A stretch of DNA of 64,000 nucleotides. Source: Acanthacorydalis orientalis. Lineage: Eukaryota > Arthropoda > Insecta > Megaloptera > Corydalidae. The notes below the pieces were generated by a model. That model was not told the origin of the DNA, made no database searches, and saw nothing but the letters and a program-made list of their open reading frames with translations. Position numbers and translations under genes: made by a program. The stretch covers positions 20,692,112 to 20,756,111 of the forward strand of contig CM068323.1 in the NCBI GenBank assembly GCA_034766995.1. The letters run 5' to 3'. Of this stretch, positions 63,861-64,000 are shown piece after piece. Positions within the stretch are counted from its first letter, which is position 1, and the number at the start of each line of letters is the position of its first letter.

Positions 63861-64000
63861 AAGTCGATAATCTGTAAATATAATACTTGAAATTAAAAAA
63901 AAAAGTTTTAGAATATAAACAATATATCAACATTTCCTTGTTATTGACATTTTATTTCTATTCAAGAAATATTATCATATATTTTACTATGTTAATTTTA

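Overview
The window looks like insect nuclear DNA. It is strongly A/T-rich, with GT-AG introns and long protein-free stretches, and carries mariner and hAT transposon remnants and a very high load of (TA)n microsatellites. The one clear gene is an arthropod-type giant leucine-rich-repeat (LRR) receptor. The base composition and degraded mariners would suit an aculeate hymenopteran (bee, wasp or ant), but that placement is inference, because no lineage-specific marker is visible.

Layout. Positions 1 to about 53,650 hold no convincing protein-coding gene. This desert alternates AT-rich DNA, interrupted about once per kilobase by (TA)n arrays, with unique GC-richer islands of 200-650 bp that have CpGs and no credible reading frame. 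These islands are the best candidates for enhancers or non-coding exons. Inserted in the desert are a 563-bp hAT-type element with an exact 8-bp target duplication (5597-6159), a 126-bp mariner MITE (23988-24113), a 166-bp hAT-like MITE (27074-27239), a 379-bp tandem duplication (28701-29458), an internally deleted mariner (about 32250-32616), a hAT-like element pinned between TA arrays (37568-37872), and a 796-bp dead mariner with intact ends (50693-51488). That last element is the longer relative of the 126-bp MITE.

From 53,656 to about 60,100 on the + strand lies the gene. It has three coding exons (53730-57009, 57231-57517, 59195-59779) predicting 1,383 residues: signal peptide, LRRNT cap, about 40 LRRs, LRRCT cap, one fibronectin type III domain split by an intron, one transmembrane helix and a 53-residue cytoplasmic tail. 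It belongs with the large insect LRR surface proteins (artichoke / chaoptin / CG7896 group); which ortholog cannot be settled by eye. Its first coding exon is preceded by a splice acceptor, so at least one non-coding exon lies further upstream, and part of the desert may be its first intron. A four-codon upstream ORF overlaps the start codon.

From 60,100 to 64,000 the sequence is again AT-rich, with TA arrays and one GC-richer island. I found no tRNA, rRNA, CRISPR, viral gene or multi-gene system. The points most worth checking are the mariner/MITE pair, the start-codon-overlapping uORF, possible intron-retention isoforms of the receptor, and the tandem duplication in which only one copy has grown a long TA array.
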